Assembly: GCF_030694085.1 (NCBI RefSeq)
Contig: NZ_JAUXZE010000009.1
Coordinates: 186,001 to 250,000 of the forward strand
DNA length: 64,000 nt
Direction: 5' to 3'
Origin: Tabrizicola sp.
GTDB lineage: Bacteria; Pseudomonadota; Alphaproteobacteria; Rhodobacterales; Rhodobacteraceae
The notes under the pieces are model-generated. The model did not search any database. It saw only the letters and a list, made by a program, of their open reading frames with translations, and was not told where the DNA came from. Numbering within the stretch: the first letter of the stretch is position 1; the number at the start of each line of letters is the position of its first letter. Positions 17,897 through 25,023 of this stretch are shown here, one piece after another. The position numbers were made by a program, and so were the translations under genes.

Positions 17897-19042
17897 TCAC
17901 GCCACCCGCAGGCCCTGGGCCCAGACCCCGCGCAGTGCGCCAGCGGTGCCAATCCTTGCCACCCGCACCAGATCGGCCCGCGCCCCGAGCTCGACCTTGC
18001 CACGGTCGGACAGACCGACGGCCCTGGCAGGCGCCGATGTCACGGTCGCGACCCCTCGGGCAATGTCGCCCCAAAGATCCCCAAGCATCAGTGCCGCCGA
18101 CAACAGCGACGACGGGACATAGTCCGAGGAGATGATGTCCAGCAGCTCGGCCCGGGCAAGGTCAGAGGCCGCGACGTTGCCAGAATGGCTGCCACCCCGG
18201 ATCAGGTTGGGCGCGCCCATCATCACCTTGATGCCGTGGTCGTTGCAGGCCTGAGCTGCTTCGACCGTGGTCGGGAACTCGGCGAAATGCGCGCCGTGTT
18301 CGGCGGACCGTTCAACGTGGCCGACTTCGGTGTCGTCATGGCTGGCCAGCACCGCGCCATAGCGGCGGGCTGCGGCGACGGCGGCGGCCTCATGTGCCGC
18401 ACCGTGCCGCGCCGACAAGTCCTTTTGCACCGCGATATGCGTCTCGAACTCGGCCTCGCTCATGCCGTGCTTGCCCATGACGTATTTGCGCAGTTGCGTC
18501 ATGTCGCGGAACTGCCGCTCTCCGGGGGTGTGGTCCATCAGGCTGACGATCCCGATCCGGTCCTCGGGGCCGAACTTGTCCAGCTCCTCGACGAGGGTTT
18601 CCGAACAGACCTCGGCCCGAAGATGCAGGAAGTGGCTGATCTTCAGCGCGCCCTGGTCGCGTAGGCCCAGGATCTCGTCCGCCAGCGCCCGGGCATATTC
18701 GCCGTAGTTCGCCTTGGCATTCGACACCACGGACCCGACGCGCAGCGCATCGAACACCGTGGTTATCCCGACACTGGCCAGTTCCGCATCATGCGCGATG
18801 ATCGCGGCGGCGTGGGGCCAGTCGACCTTGGGGCGCGGCTCAATATGGCGCTCCAGGTTGTCGGTGTGCAACTCGATCAGACCTGGCATCACCAGATCGC
18901 CGCCGCAATCTTCGGCACCCAGGGGCACAACACGGCCCTCCGAGATGTCGCCGATCTTGCCGTCGACCATACGCACGGTCCCGCGCAGGGTCTCGCCTGG
19001 CAGAACCAGGGTTGCGTTGGCAAGGATGGTCTCGCGTGTCAT
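17897..19042 (-). CDS. phnM: Alpha-D-ribose 1-methylphosphonate 5-triphosphate diphosphatase
   Basis: 381-residue amidohydrolase of the C-P lyase pathway. It removes diphosphate from ribose 1-alkylphosphonate 5-triphosphate to give the substrate of PhnJ. The metal site is intact: H59-T-D61 in IELHTDNLERH, later ASHDDTE, GAPNLIRGGSHSGN and SSDYVPSSLL. It is separated from phnGHIJKLN by the oppositely oriented DUF1045 gene, so it has its own promoter in the 95-bp gap at 19043-19137. A second, more divergent PhnM-type gene lies at 31614-32849. Confidence 0.95.
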   Translation of the reverse strand: MTRETILANATLVLPGETLRGTVRMVDGKIGDISEGRVVPLGAEDCGGDLVMPGLIELHTDNLERHIEPRPKVDWPHAAAIIAHDAELASVGITTVFDALRVGSVVSNAKANYGEYARALADEILGLRDQGALKISHFLHLRAEVCSETLVEELDKFGPEDRIGIVSLMDHTPGERQFRDMTQLRKYVMGKHGMSEAEFETHIAVQKDLSARHGAAHEAAAVAAARRYGAVLASHDDTEVGHVERSAEHGAHFAEFPTTVEAAQACNDHGIKVMMGAPNLIRGGSHSGNVAASDLARAELLDIISSDYVPSSLLSAALMLGDLWGDIARGVATVTSAPARAVGLSDRGKVELGARADLVRVARIGTAGALRGVWAQGLRVA

Positions 19043-19098
19043 GTCGTCCTCGATTGTCTTGCGGCCCGCTGTGCGGTGGCCTCTGGTGACATCGTCCC

Positions 19099-19114
19099 GT
19101 CACACCAATGTGAC
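19099..19114. promoter_or_regulatory. 16-bp palindrome in the phnM / DUF1045 divergent promoter
   Basis: GTCACA-CCAA-TGTGAC is a perfect inverted repeat midway between two divergent starts. It is a good operator candidate for a dimeric regulator. The minus strand contains TTGTCAC, also compatible with a partial PhoB half-site, so the regulator is uncertain. Confidence 0.45.
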
Positions 19115-19137
19115 AAAACCTCGGTACCCCGGCGCGC

Positions 19138-19818
19138 ATGGACCAGATCGCCCGCTACGCTGTCTACTACGCTCCGCGTGAGGGGGCCTTTGCCTTTCGC
19201 GCGAACGAATGGCTGGGCCGCGACCCCGCCAACGGCAACAACCTGCCGCAGCCCGTGCTGGCAGGGATCGGCGACCCGCATGGCATTACGGCCGAGCCTC
19301 GCCGCTATGGCTTCCACGGCACAATCCGCGCGCCGTTCCGTCTGGCCGACGGAGTGACGGATGCTGCGGTTCGGGACTGCCTGGCCAAGCTTGCTGCCAG
19401 CCTGGCGCCGGTTGTGTGCGAAGGGCTGCAAGCCGAGACCCTGCATGGCTTCGTCGCGCTGACACCACTTGGCTGTGAGGCGGCGCTGCTCAACCTTGGC
19501 GCCGCAGTGGTTGAAGCCACCAATCCCCTGCGCGCCGCCCTGACCGAGGCCGAGACCGCCCGCCGCCGCCCCGATCAGCTGTCCTTGCGCCAGCGTGAAT
19601 TGCTGCACCGCTGGGGCTATCCGCATGTGATGGAGGAGTTCCGCTTCCACCTGACCCTGACCGACCGGCTGGACAAGCCCGATCCGGTCCGCGCCGCGCT
19701 GGAGGACTTCTTCGCCCCGGTCCTTCCGCGCCCCTTCGTGATCGAGGACCTGTGTCTTTTCGGCGAAGACCTGGCCGGCCGCTTTCACCTGTTGCACCGC
19801 TACGCCCTCACCGGCTGA
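19138..19818 (+). CDS. DUF1045 phosphonate-operon protein, 2H phosphoesterase superfamily
   Basis: 226-residue protein of the DUF1045 family, which is repeatedly found in phosphonate operons. Two H-x-T/L-type motifs typical of 2H phosphoesterases are visible: YGFHGTIRAPF near residue 60 and FRFHLTLTDRL near residue 168. 2H enzymes usually cleave cyclic phosphates, and no PhnP cyclic phosphodiesterase is seen in this island. I infer it may act on 5-phosphoribosyl 1,2-cyclic phosphate. It is on the opposite strand to the phn genes and overlaps the 3' end of phnN by 19 bp. Confidence 0.82.
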   Translation: MDQIARYAVYYAPREGAFAFRANEWLGRDPANGNNLPQPVLAGIGDPHGITAEPRRYGFHGTIRAPFRLADGVTDAAVRDCLAKLAASLAPVVCEGLQAETLHGFVALTPLGCEAALLNLGAAVVEATNPLRAALTEAETARRRPDQLSLRQRELLHRWGYPHVMEEFRFHLTLTDRLDKPDPVRAALEDFFAPVLPRPFVIEDLCLFGEDLAGRFHLLHRYALTG

Positions 19819-20324
19819 AGCGCCGCCAGAAGGCGGGCGGTGCCGATCTCGGGCGCAGCGTCGTTCACCACGGTCTGGAAGGCGATCCCCTCGGGCATCT
19901 CGAACGCGGCACGGGACAGGCGGGCGCGGATGTCTTCGGCCGTCTCGCGGCCTCGTGCGGCAAGGCGGGCGGCCAGGACGATATCGGGCGCGGTGACGAG
20001 GATCACCCGCAGGCCGGGAAAGACCGTTGCCGCCACAGGCAGGGCTGCGCGACTGCCGTTGAAGATCACGTCGCCGGGGGTGGTGACCTGGGCTTTCGGG
20101 ATACCATATGACAACCCGTGCGCCGTCCAGGTCAGGGCGAAATCGCCGCGCGCCTGCCGGAGGGCAAAGTCTTCAGGGGTGACGCCTTCGAAGTCCTCGC
20201 CCCCGGCCTCGGTCGGGCGGGTGATGACCCGGCGGACCAGGCGCAGGTCAGGACGGACGGCCAGCACCCCCCGGATGAGCGTGTCTTTCCCGGCGCCCGA
20301 AGGCCCGACGATGGCGAAGATCAT
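19800..20324 (-). CDS. phnN: Ribose 1,5-bisphosphokinase
   Basis: 174-residue P-loop kinase (guanylate-kinase-like fold) that phosphorylates ribose 1,5-bisphosphate to PRPP, the last step of C-P lyase ribose recycling. Walker A is GPSGAGKDT at residues 7-15. VRRVITRP and the SYGIPKAQV segment match the family. The ATG overlaps the phnL stop by 4 bp (ATGA), making it the last gene of the phnGHIJKLN operon. Confidence 0.93.
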   Translation of the reverse strand: MIFAIVGPSGAGKDTLIRGVLAVRPDLRLVRRVITRPTEAGGEDFEGVTPEDFALRQARGDFALTWTAHGLSYGIPKAQVTTPGDVIFNGSRAALPVAATVFPGLRVILVTAPDIVLAARLAARGRETAEDIRARLSRAAFEMPEGIAFQTVVNDAAPEIGTARLLAALQPVRA

Positions 20325-21004
20325 GCCGCAAGCCTTGGCGTGAAGCCGGTCACATCGACCAGCCGGTCGCAGACCCGCGCCCGCGCGCCTTCGTCGTGGA
20401 ATATCCCCAGGATCGCCGCACCGCGTGCCTTGGCTTCCTCGATAAGGGTCAGCACGACCTCTCGGTTGGCCGCGTCAAGGCTGGCAGTGGGTTCGTCCAG
20501 AAGCAGCGCCGGATAGGTGTGGGCGAAGCCGCGCGCGATGTTCACCCGCTGCTGCTCGCCCCCCGAAAAGGTGGTGGGCGACAGGGACCATAGCCGTTCC
20601 GGGATGTTCAGGCGCCGCAATAGGCTGGCGGCGCGATCCCGCGCATCTTCTGCAGGGGTGCCAAGCGCCAGAAGCGGCTCGGCAACCACATCCAGCGTCG
20701 GCACGCGGGGCACGACACGCAGGAACTGGCTGACGTAGCCAAGGGTGTGACGACGCAGCGCGATGATCTGACGAGGCTCGGCAGTGGCCACGTCAAGGTC
20801 GCCCACGATCAGACGCCCCCCGGCGGTCAGGTAGTTGCCATAGACCATCCGCATCAGCGTGGATTTACCTGCGCCGGACTGGCCGGTCAGGCCGACACAT
20901 TCGCCGGGGGCGACGGTCAGGGAGGCCCCCGCCATGACCGGGATCACCGCGCTGCCCTGATTGTGCAGGGTGAAGGACTTGGACAAGCTCTCGATGCGGA
21001 TCAT
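20321..21004 (-). CDS. phnL: C-P lyase complex ABC-type ATPase PhnL
   Basis: 227-residue ABC ATPase with Walker A GQSGAGKSTLM, signature FSGGEQQRVNIARGF and Walker B ALLLDEPTASLD. PhnL belongs to the C-P lyase machinery and is not a transporter subunit; with PhnK it associates with the PhnGHIJ core. The start lies 4 bp after the phnK stop, and the 3' end overlaps phnN by 4 bp. Confidence 0.93.
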   Translation of the reverse strand: MIRIESLSKSFTLHNQGSAVIPVMAGASLTVAPGECVGLTGQSGAGKSTLMRMVYGNYLTAGGRLIVGDLDVATAEPRQIIALRRHTLGYVSQFLRVVPRVPTLDVVAEPLLALGTPAEDARDRAASLLRRLNIPERLWSLSPTTFSGGEQQRVNIARGFAHTYPALLLDEPTASLDAANREVVLTLIEEAKARGAAILGIFHDEGARARVCDRLVDVTGFTPRLAA

Positions 21005-21008
21005 GGGG

Positions 21009-21794
21009 TTATGCCTGAAGGACAGAGGAGACGAGAAGCTGGGTATAGGCGTGCTGCGGGTCGTCCAGCACCTGATCGGTCAGGCCCTGTTCCACGACGC
21101 GACCGGATTTCATCACCATCAGGCGGTGGGCCAGCAGGCGGACGACGGCAAGGTCATGGGTGACGATGATGACGCTGAGACCCAGGTCCCGCACCAGCCC
21201 GCGCAGCAGGTCCAGAAGCCGCGCCTGCACGCTGACATCAAGGCCTCCGGTCGGCTCGTCCATGAAGACCAGCCGCGGTCCGGTCACCAGGTTCCGCGCG
21301 ATCTGCAACCGCTGCTGCATCCCGCCCGAAAAGGCCGAGGGCCGGTCGTCTACCCGGTCCACCGCAATCTCGACCCGGCCCAGCCAGTCCACCGCCTTGC
21401 CCCGGATCTGGCCGTAGTGCCGCGCGCCGACGGCCATCAGCCGCTCGCCCACGTTGCCGCCCGCGCTGACGCCCATCCGCAACCCATCGCGCGGGTTCTG
21501 ATGCACATAGGCCCAGTCGGTGCGGGAAAGCCGCCGCCGTTCCGTCTCGGACATCGCCAGCACGTCGCGGCCGTCATAGCTGATCCGTCCCAGGTCCGCG
21601 CGCTGGTGGCCCGCCAGACAGGACAGCAGCGTCGATTTGCCCGAGCCGCTTTCGCCGACGATCCCCAGAACCTCTCCCGGGTAGAGGTCGAAGGTTACAT
21701 CCGCACAGCCGATGCGGGGACCGTAGCGTTTCGTCAACCCATCGACCCTCAGCAACGGCTGGTCGGTCGCCACAAGCTTTTCCATCACGGTCAT
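21009..21794 (-). CDS. phnK: C-P lyase complex ABC-type ATPase PhnK
   Basis: 261-residue ABC ATPase that binds the PhnGHIJ core. Walker A is GESGSGKSTLL, the signature FSGGMQQRLQIARNL and Walker B LVFMDEPTGGLD. An open frame continues upstream to 21944, but the ATG at 21794 overlaps the phnJ stop as ATGA and starts MTVMEKL directly before the ABC domain, so it is preferred. Confidence 0.93.
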   Translation of the reverse strand: MTVMEKLVATDQPLLRVDGLTKRYGPRIGCADVTFDLYPGEVLGIVGESGSGKSTLLSCLAGHQRADLGRISYDGRDVLAMSETERRRLSRTDWAYVHQNPRDGLRMGVSAGGNVGERLMAVGARHYGQIRGKAVDWLGRVEIAVDRVDDRPSAFSGGMQQRLQIARNLVTGPRLVFMDEPTGGLDVSVQARLLDLLRGLVRDLGLSVIIVTHDLAVVRLLAHRLMVMKSGRVVEQGLTDQVLDDPQHAYTQLLVSSVLQA

Positions 21795-22684
21795 GCCACG
21801 CCCTCCGGCTCGGGCGCCCAGAGCCGCCCCTTCATGCCCCGCGCCCGTCGACCGGCGCAGAAATCGGTGTCCGAGCAGACGTACATCCGCCCACCCGCAT
21901 CGTCGGTGATCACCTCGTCCAGGTAGCTGTCCTTGGCCCCGCAAAGGTCGCAGTCATGCGGCGCTTTCGAGGTCTCGAACGGATGGTCGTCGAAATCCAG
22001 GCTTACCGCCTTCGTCCAGGGCGGCAGCGCGTAGATCCGCTGCTCACGCCCGGCACCGAACAACTGGATCGCCGGGTTGCCCGCAAGCTTCGGGTTGTCG
22101 AACTTGGGGATCGGCGAGGGGTCCATCACATAGCGCCCTTCGACCTTGACCGGATAGGCGTAGGACGTCGCGATCTGGCCGTGCCGGGCGATGTCCTCAT
22201 AGAGCTTCACATGCATCAGCCCGTATTCTTCCAGCTCATGCATCTTCCGAGTCTCGGTCTCGCGCGGTTCCAGGAAACGCAGGGGTTCGGGGATCGGGAC
22301 CTGGTAGACGAGGATCTGGCCCGCAGTCAGAGGCACCTCCGGGATGCGGTGACGGGTCTGGATCACGGTCGCCTCGCTGGTCGCCTCGGTGACAGCCACC
22401 CCGGCGGTGCGCTGGAAGAAGCGGCGGATGCTGACGGCGTTCGTCGTGTCGTCCGCCCCTTGGTCGATGACCTTCAGCCGATCCTCGGGCACCAGACAGG
22501 CTGCCGTCACCTGCACCCCGCCCGTGCCCCAGCCGTATGGCATCGGCATCTCGCGGCTGGCGAAGGGGACCTGATAGCCCGGCACCGCGATCCCCTTCAG
22601 GATCGCGCGGCGGATCATCCGCTTGGTCTGTTCGTCGAGGTAGGCGAAGTTGTAGGCCTCCGCCTGGGAACCAGCGTCAAGCAT
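21791..22684 (-). CDS. phnJ: Alpha-D-ribose 1-methylphosphonate 5-phosphate C-P lyase
   Basis: 297-residue radical-SAM enzyme that cleaves the C-P bond. The unusual iron-sulfur motif is exact: Cys245-X2-Cys248-X21-Cys270-X5-Cys276. The substrate-region segment GYQVPFASREMPMPYGWGTGG near residue 37 is intact. The protein appears complete and catalytically competent. The gap to phnI is 105 bp, larger than elsewhere in the operon, and holds a small ORF on the opposite strand. Confidence 0.97.
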   Translation of the reverse strand: MLDAGSQAEAYNFAYLDEQTKRMIRRAILKGIAVPGYQVPFASREMPMPYGWGTGGVQVTAACLVPEDRLKVIDQGADDTTNAVSIRRFFQRTAGVAVTEATSEATVIQTRHRIPEVPLTAGQILVYQVPIPEPLRFLEPRETETRKMHELEEYGLMHVKLYEDIARHGQIATSYAYPVKVEGRYVMDPSPIPKFDNPKLAGNPAIQLFGAGREQRIYALPPWTKAVSLDFDDHPFETSKAPHDCDLCGAKDSYLDEVITDDAGGRMYVCSDTDFCAGRRARGMKGRLWAPEPEGVA

Positions 22685-22713
22685 GGGAATTGCCCCCGAA
22701 AGGAGTGTGCATC

Positions 22714-22788
22714 ATGGACATCTCGACCATCGCCTGGATGTGTGTCGGAATCGCGATTCTGGGCTTCGCGCCCCTGTGGTGGCGGTAG
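22714..22788 (+). CDS. Possible 24-residue membrane peptide, antisense within phn operon
   Basis: A plus-strand ORF, ATG at 22714 and TAG at 22786, fits in the gap between phnI and phnJ. AAAGGAG at 22699-22705 gives an 8-nt spacing to the ATG, a strong ribosome site. The peptide is hydrophobic (STIAWMCVGIAILGFAPLWW) with a terminal Arg, like a single-pass small membrane protein. No promoter is evident and the phn genes read the other way. Real or chance is undecided. Confidence 0.35.
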   Translation: MDISTIAWMCVGIAILGFAPLWWR

Positions 22789-22789
22789 G

Positions 22790-23890
22790 TCATTCCGCCG
22801 CCTCCTGCAGCGCCATCGCCTCGGCGCGCAGCTTGCGGACCAGTTCCAGCTCGGCCTGGAAATCGACGTAATGCGGCAGCTTGATGTGTTCGAGGAACCC
22901 GGTGGCCTGGATGTTGTCGCAGTGCATCAAGACAAATTCCTCGTCCTGTGCGGGGGCGCCGGTGAAGTCTTCGCCCAGCTCCTGCCAGCGCAGGGCGCGG
23001 TCGACGAGGCTCATCGCGATGGCCTTGCGTTCGGATTGGCCCATGACCAGGCCATAGCCGCGGGTGAACTGCGGGGGTTCGGTTTTCGAGCCCTTGAACT
23101 GGTTCACCGTTTCACATTCGGTCAGCTCGATCTCGCCGATCTCGACGGCGAAACCCAGCTCGGGGATGTCCACCTCGACCGCCACGGTGCCGATGCGCAA
23201 TTCGCCGACAAAGGCATGGGTCCGGCCGTAGCCGCGCTGAGTGGAGTAGGCCATCGAGAGAACAAAGCCTTCGTCGCCGCGGGTCAGGGCCTGCAGGCGC
23301 AGGGTCCGGTCGGCGGGCAGTTCCATCGGCTCGCGCGTCAGGTCGGGGGGCGTGGCGTCGCCTGGTTCGGCGACCTCGATCAGCCCGTCGCGGTTCAGGA
23401 AGCTGGTGACATGCGGGACGCGGGATTCCCCCTCACCCCGGCCCTCTTCCCCCGAAGGAGAGGGAGTGTCCGGCGTTTTGCCCTCGGCCATCAGGGTGAA
23501 GTCCAGAAGTCGGTGGGTGTAGTCGAAGGTCGGCCCCAGCACCTGCCCGCCCGGCAGATCCTTGAAGGTGGCCGAGATGCGCCGATCCACCGCCATCGCG
23601 CCGGTATCCACGGGGTTCGAAGCGGCAAGGCGCGGCAGTGTGGTGCGGTAGGCCCGGATCAGGAATACGGCCTCGATCAGGTCGCCGCGCGCCTGTTTGA
23701 TCGCCAACGCGGCCAGGTCAGGGTCATAAAGCGAGCCCTCGGCCATCACACGGTTGACTGCCAGTGCCATCTGCTCGCGGATTTGCGTAATCGTGAGCTC
23801 CGGGACCGACAGGTCACCCCGCCGCTCTTCTGCAAGCCACTGGTGCGCGTTGTCGATGGCGCGCTCGCCACCCTTGACGGCCACATACAT
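22790..23890 (-). CDS. phnI: C-P lyase core subunit PhnI (nucleosidase), with in-frame repeat insertion
   Basis: 366-residue subunit of the PhnGHIJ core; with PhnG/H/L it displaces adenine of ATP by a phosphonate. The usual PhnI backbone is readable: the start YVAVKGGERAI, HRLLDFTLMAEG, STQRGYGRTHAFVGELR, EFVLMHCDNIQATGFLEHIKLPHYVDFQ. Between LMAEG and VPHVTSFLNRDG it carries a low-complexity stretch, KTPDTPSPSGEEGRGEGESR (about residues 137-156), encoded by a GC-rich palindromic repeat (see repeat entry). The frame is kept. The start codon overlaps the phnH stop (TGATG). Confidence 0.93.
   Translation of the reverse strand: MYVAVKGGERAIDNAHQWLAEERRGDLSVPELTITQIREQMALAVNRVMAEGSLYDPDLAALAIKQARGDLIEAVFLIRAYRTTLPRLAASNPVDTGAMAVDRRISATFKDLPGGQVLGPTFDYTHRLLDFTLMAEGKTPDTPSPSGEEGRGEGESRVPHVTSFLNRDGLIEVAEPGDATPPDLTREPMELPADRTLRLQALTRGDEGFVLSMAYSTQRGYGRTHAFVGELRIGTVAVEVDIPELGFAVEIGEIELTECETVNQFKGSKTEPPQFTRGYGLVMGQSERKAIAMSLVDRALRWQELGEDFTGAPAQDEEFVLMHCDNIQATGFLEHIKLPHYVDFQAELELVRKLRAEAMALQEAAE
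23428..23475. repeat. Palindromic CCCTCACCCC...AGAGGG repeat inside phnI
   Basis: Plus-strand CCCTCACCCCGGCCCTCT leads into a hairpin, CCCTCT(T)CC with GGAGAGGG around CCCGAA. A related copy is at 26428-26470 in an intergenic region (CCCCTCACCGCGACCCTCT...AGAGGGGG). Such elements are dispersed in many Gram-negative genomes. This copy lies inside a coding sequence without breaking it. Confidence 0.7.
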
Positions 23891-24465
23891 CAGATCGCCT
23901 CCACGCGGGTAGACCGGGGCAGGCCGGCGATCTGGTCGCCGGCGGTGAAAAGCGTATCGAACCCAAGCGGGAATAGCGCCCGATTGGCGCGGAAGGCTGC
24001 GGTTTCGGGCAGATTGAGCCAGGTTGCCGTCTCGATCCCCGGGCCCGTCAGCGCGGGGCCGTGGGGCGAAAGCCGGTCACATTCTACGATCAGCGTGGCG
24101 GAGCGGTCTGGATAGTCGGGCTGGCCGATGCGGAAGCGGCTTACGGGGTGCAGGGCGTCCCAGGTGCCGACCGCAAAGTCGGCGTCCTCGGCAGCGGCAA
24201 GCGGCGCGCCGATGTGGAAGGCAACCCAGTCCCGGACGCCTGCGCAGTCGGCGCGACCGGCCAGATGCAGCCGCGTCGTCGGGTCGGTCAGGACCAGAAG
24301 CGCCACGCCCGCTGCGGTGGATAGCGGTGCAGGGGGCTGCGCTCCGGCTACGCGGCGGATCGTTCCAGGGCGTGCCAGCGCCTCAAGTATCTCGCGGAAA
24401 GCGCGGGCGGACTGAAGCGGGGCCTCGGTGAAGCCGCCCAGAAGAGCGTCGGATGCGGCAATCAT
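23890..24465 (-). CDS. phnH: C-P lyase core subunit PhnH
   Basis: 191-residue subunit of the PhnGHIJ core. The family start (GGFTEAPLQSARAFREILEALARPGTIR), the middle VLTDPTTRLHL and the end FPLGFDTLFTAGDQIAGLPRST are all present. PhnH is a structural subunit with a PLP-transferase-like fold but no cofactor. It overlaps phnG by 4 bp and phnI by 1 bp. Confidence 0.94.
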   Translation of the reverse strand: MIAASDALLGGFTEAPLQSARAFREILEALARPGTIRRVAGAQPPAPLSTAAGVALLVLTDPTTRLHLAGRADCAGVRDWVAFHIGAPLAAAEDADFAVGTWDALHPVSRFRIGQPDYPDRSATLIVECDRLSPHGPALTGPGIETATWLNLPETAAFRANRALFPLGFDTLFTAGDQIAGLPRSTRVEAI

Positions 24466-24911
24466 TTGTCCTCTCCGCGAACCAGGGTGAAGAAGTCGAC
24501 CTTTGTGCCTGCGGCCTTGTCGGCGCGGCTTGCGCGTGCCGCCTGCGCCTCGGCTTCAAGCGGCTTCAGGACGCGGGACGTCAGGTCGTTTGCCGCGTCG
24601 GTCTGCATGAGCGCATCGATCGCAGCAGCCCGCAGCGCGTGGCCTTTGTCGCGGCCCTGCACCCAGGCGTGGCCAGCCTCCCCCGAGGCCAGACGCACCG
24701 ACGCGCGGGTCACGGTCATCTCGCCAAGATTGAACGCAGCCCCCGTCGCGCCGACGCGGCCCCGCACCATGACTGCGCCAATCTCGGGCTGGCGCAGGAC
24801 GGAATGAGGTGGAAGGTCAGGCAGCAGCGCGGCCAGCCGCACGGCCGGGGCCTTGGCCAGCATGGCCATCCAGGTCTTTCGGTCCAGAGGTGAAGCGTCG
24901 GTCATTTTCAT
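24462..24911 (-). CDS. phnG: C-P lyase core subunit PhnG
   Basis: 149-residue first subunit of the C-P lyase core. Family segments are RKTWMAMLAKAP, LRQPEIGAVMVRGRVGATGAAFNLGEMTVTR (split here only for description) and GHAWVQGRDKGHALRAAAIDALMQ. An ATG at 24905 (MTDAS) is an alternative start. It opens the phnGHIJKLN operon and is divergent from phnF, with PhnF-type and Pho-type sites between them. Confidence 0.93.
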   Translation of the reverse strand: MKMTDASPLDRKTWMAMLAKAPAVRLAALLPDLPPHSVLRQPEIGAVMVRGRVGATGAAFNLGEMTVTRASVRLASGEAGHAWVQGRDKGHALRAAAIDALMQTDAANDLTSRVLKPLEAEAQAARASRADKAAGTKVDFFTLVRGEDK

Positions 24912-24929
24912 CTCGACAGGTTTAGGGGG

Positions 24930-24957
24930 TTGTCTATCTATCTATACAACTATACAA
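24930..24957. promoter_or_regulatory. Candidate PhnF operator
   Basis: On the minus strand, TTGTATAG occurs twice in tandem, then ATAG twice, then ACAAC. Ends TTGT and ACAA make a partial dyad. GT-N-TA-N-AC spacing fits HutC-type GntR regulators such as PhnF. The position, 19-46 bp upstream of the phnG start, suits repression of the C-P lyase operon. Confidence 0.6.
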
Positions 24958-24992
24958 ATCATAGCTGACGGGCGGCACGAGGCCAACCAGAG

Positions 24993-25014
24993 AGTTGTGA
25001 ATTTTTAGTGACAG
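24993..25014 (-). promoter_or_regulatory. Candidate PhoB box upstream of phnG
   Basis: On the minus strand, half-sites CTGTCAC (ending at 25014) and AATTCAC start 11 bp apart with a T/A-rich spacer, matching the CTGTCAT-N4-CTGTCAT plan of PhoB boxes. The site reads toward phnG and overlaps the ribosome site region of phnF on the other strand. Confidence 0.55.
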
Positions 25015-25023
25015 GATAAGCTC

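Noticed and set aside
21795..21944. Upstream start for PhnK
   Set aside because: It overlaps the 3' end of phnJ by 150 bp and adds Arg/Gly-rich sequence not found in PhnK. The ATGA overlap start is preferred.
23428..23475. CRISPR-like or frameshift interpretation of the phnI repeat
   Set aside because: Only one palindromic unit is present, without spacers, and the reading frame is intact on both sides.
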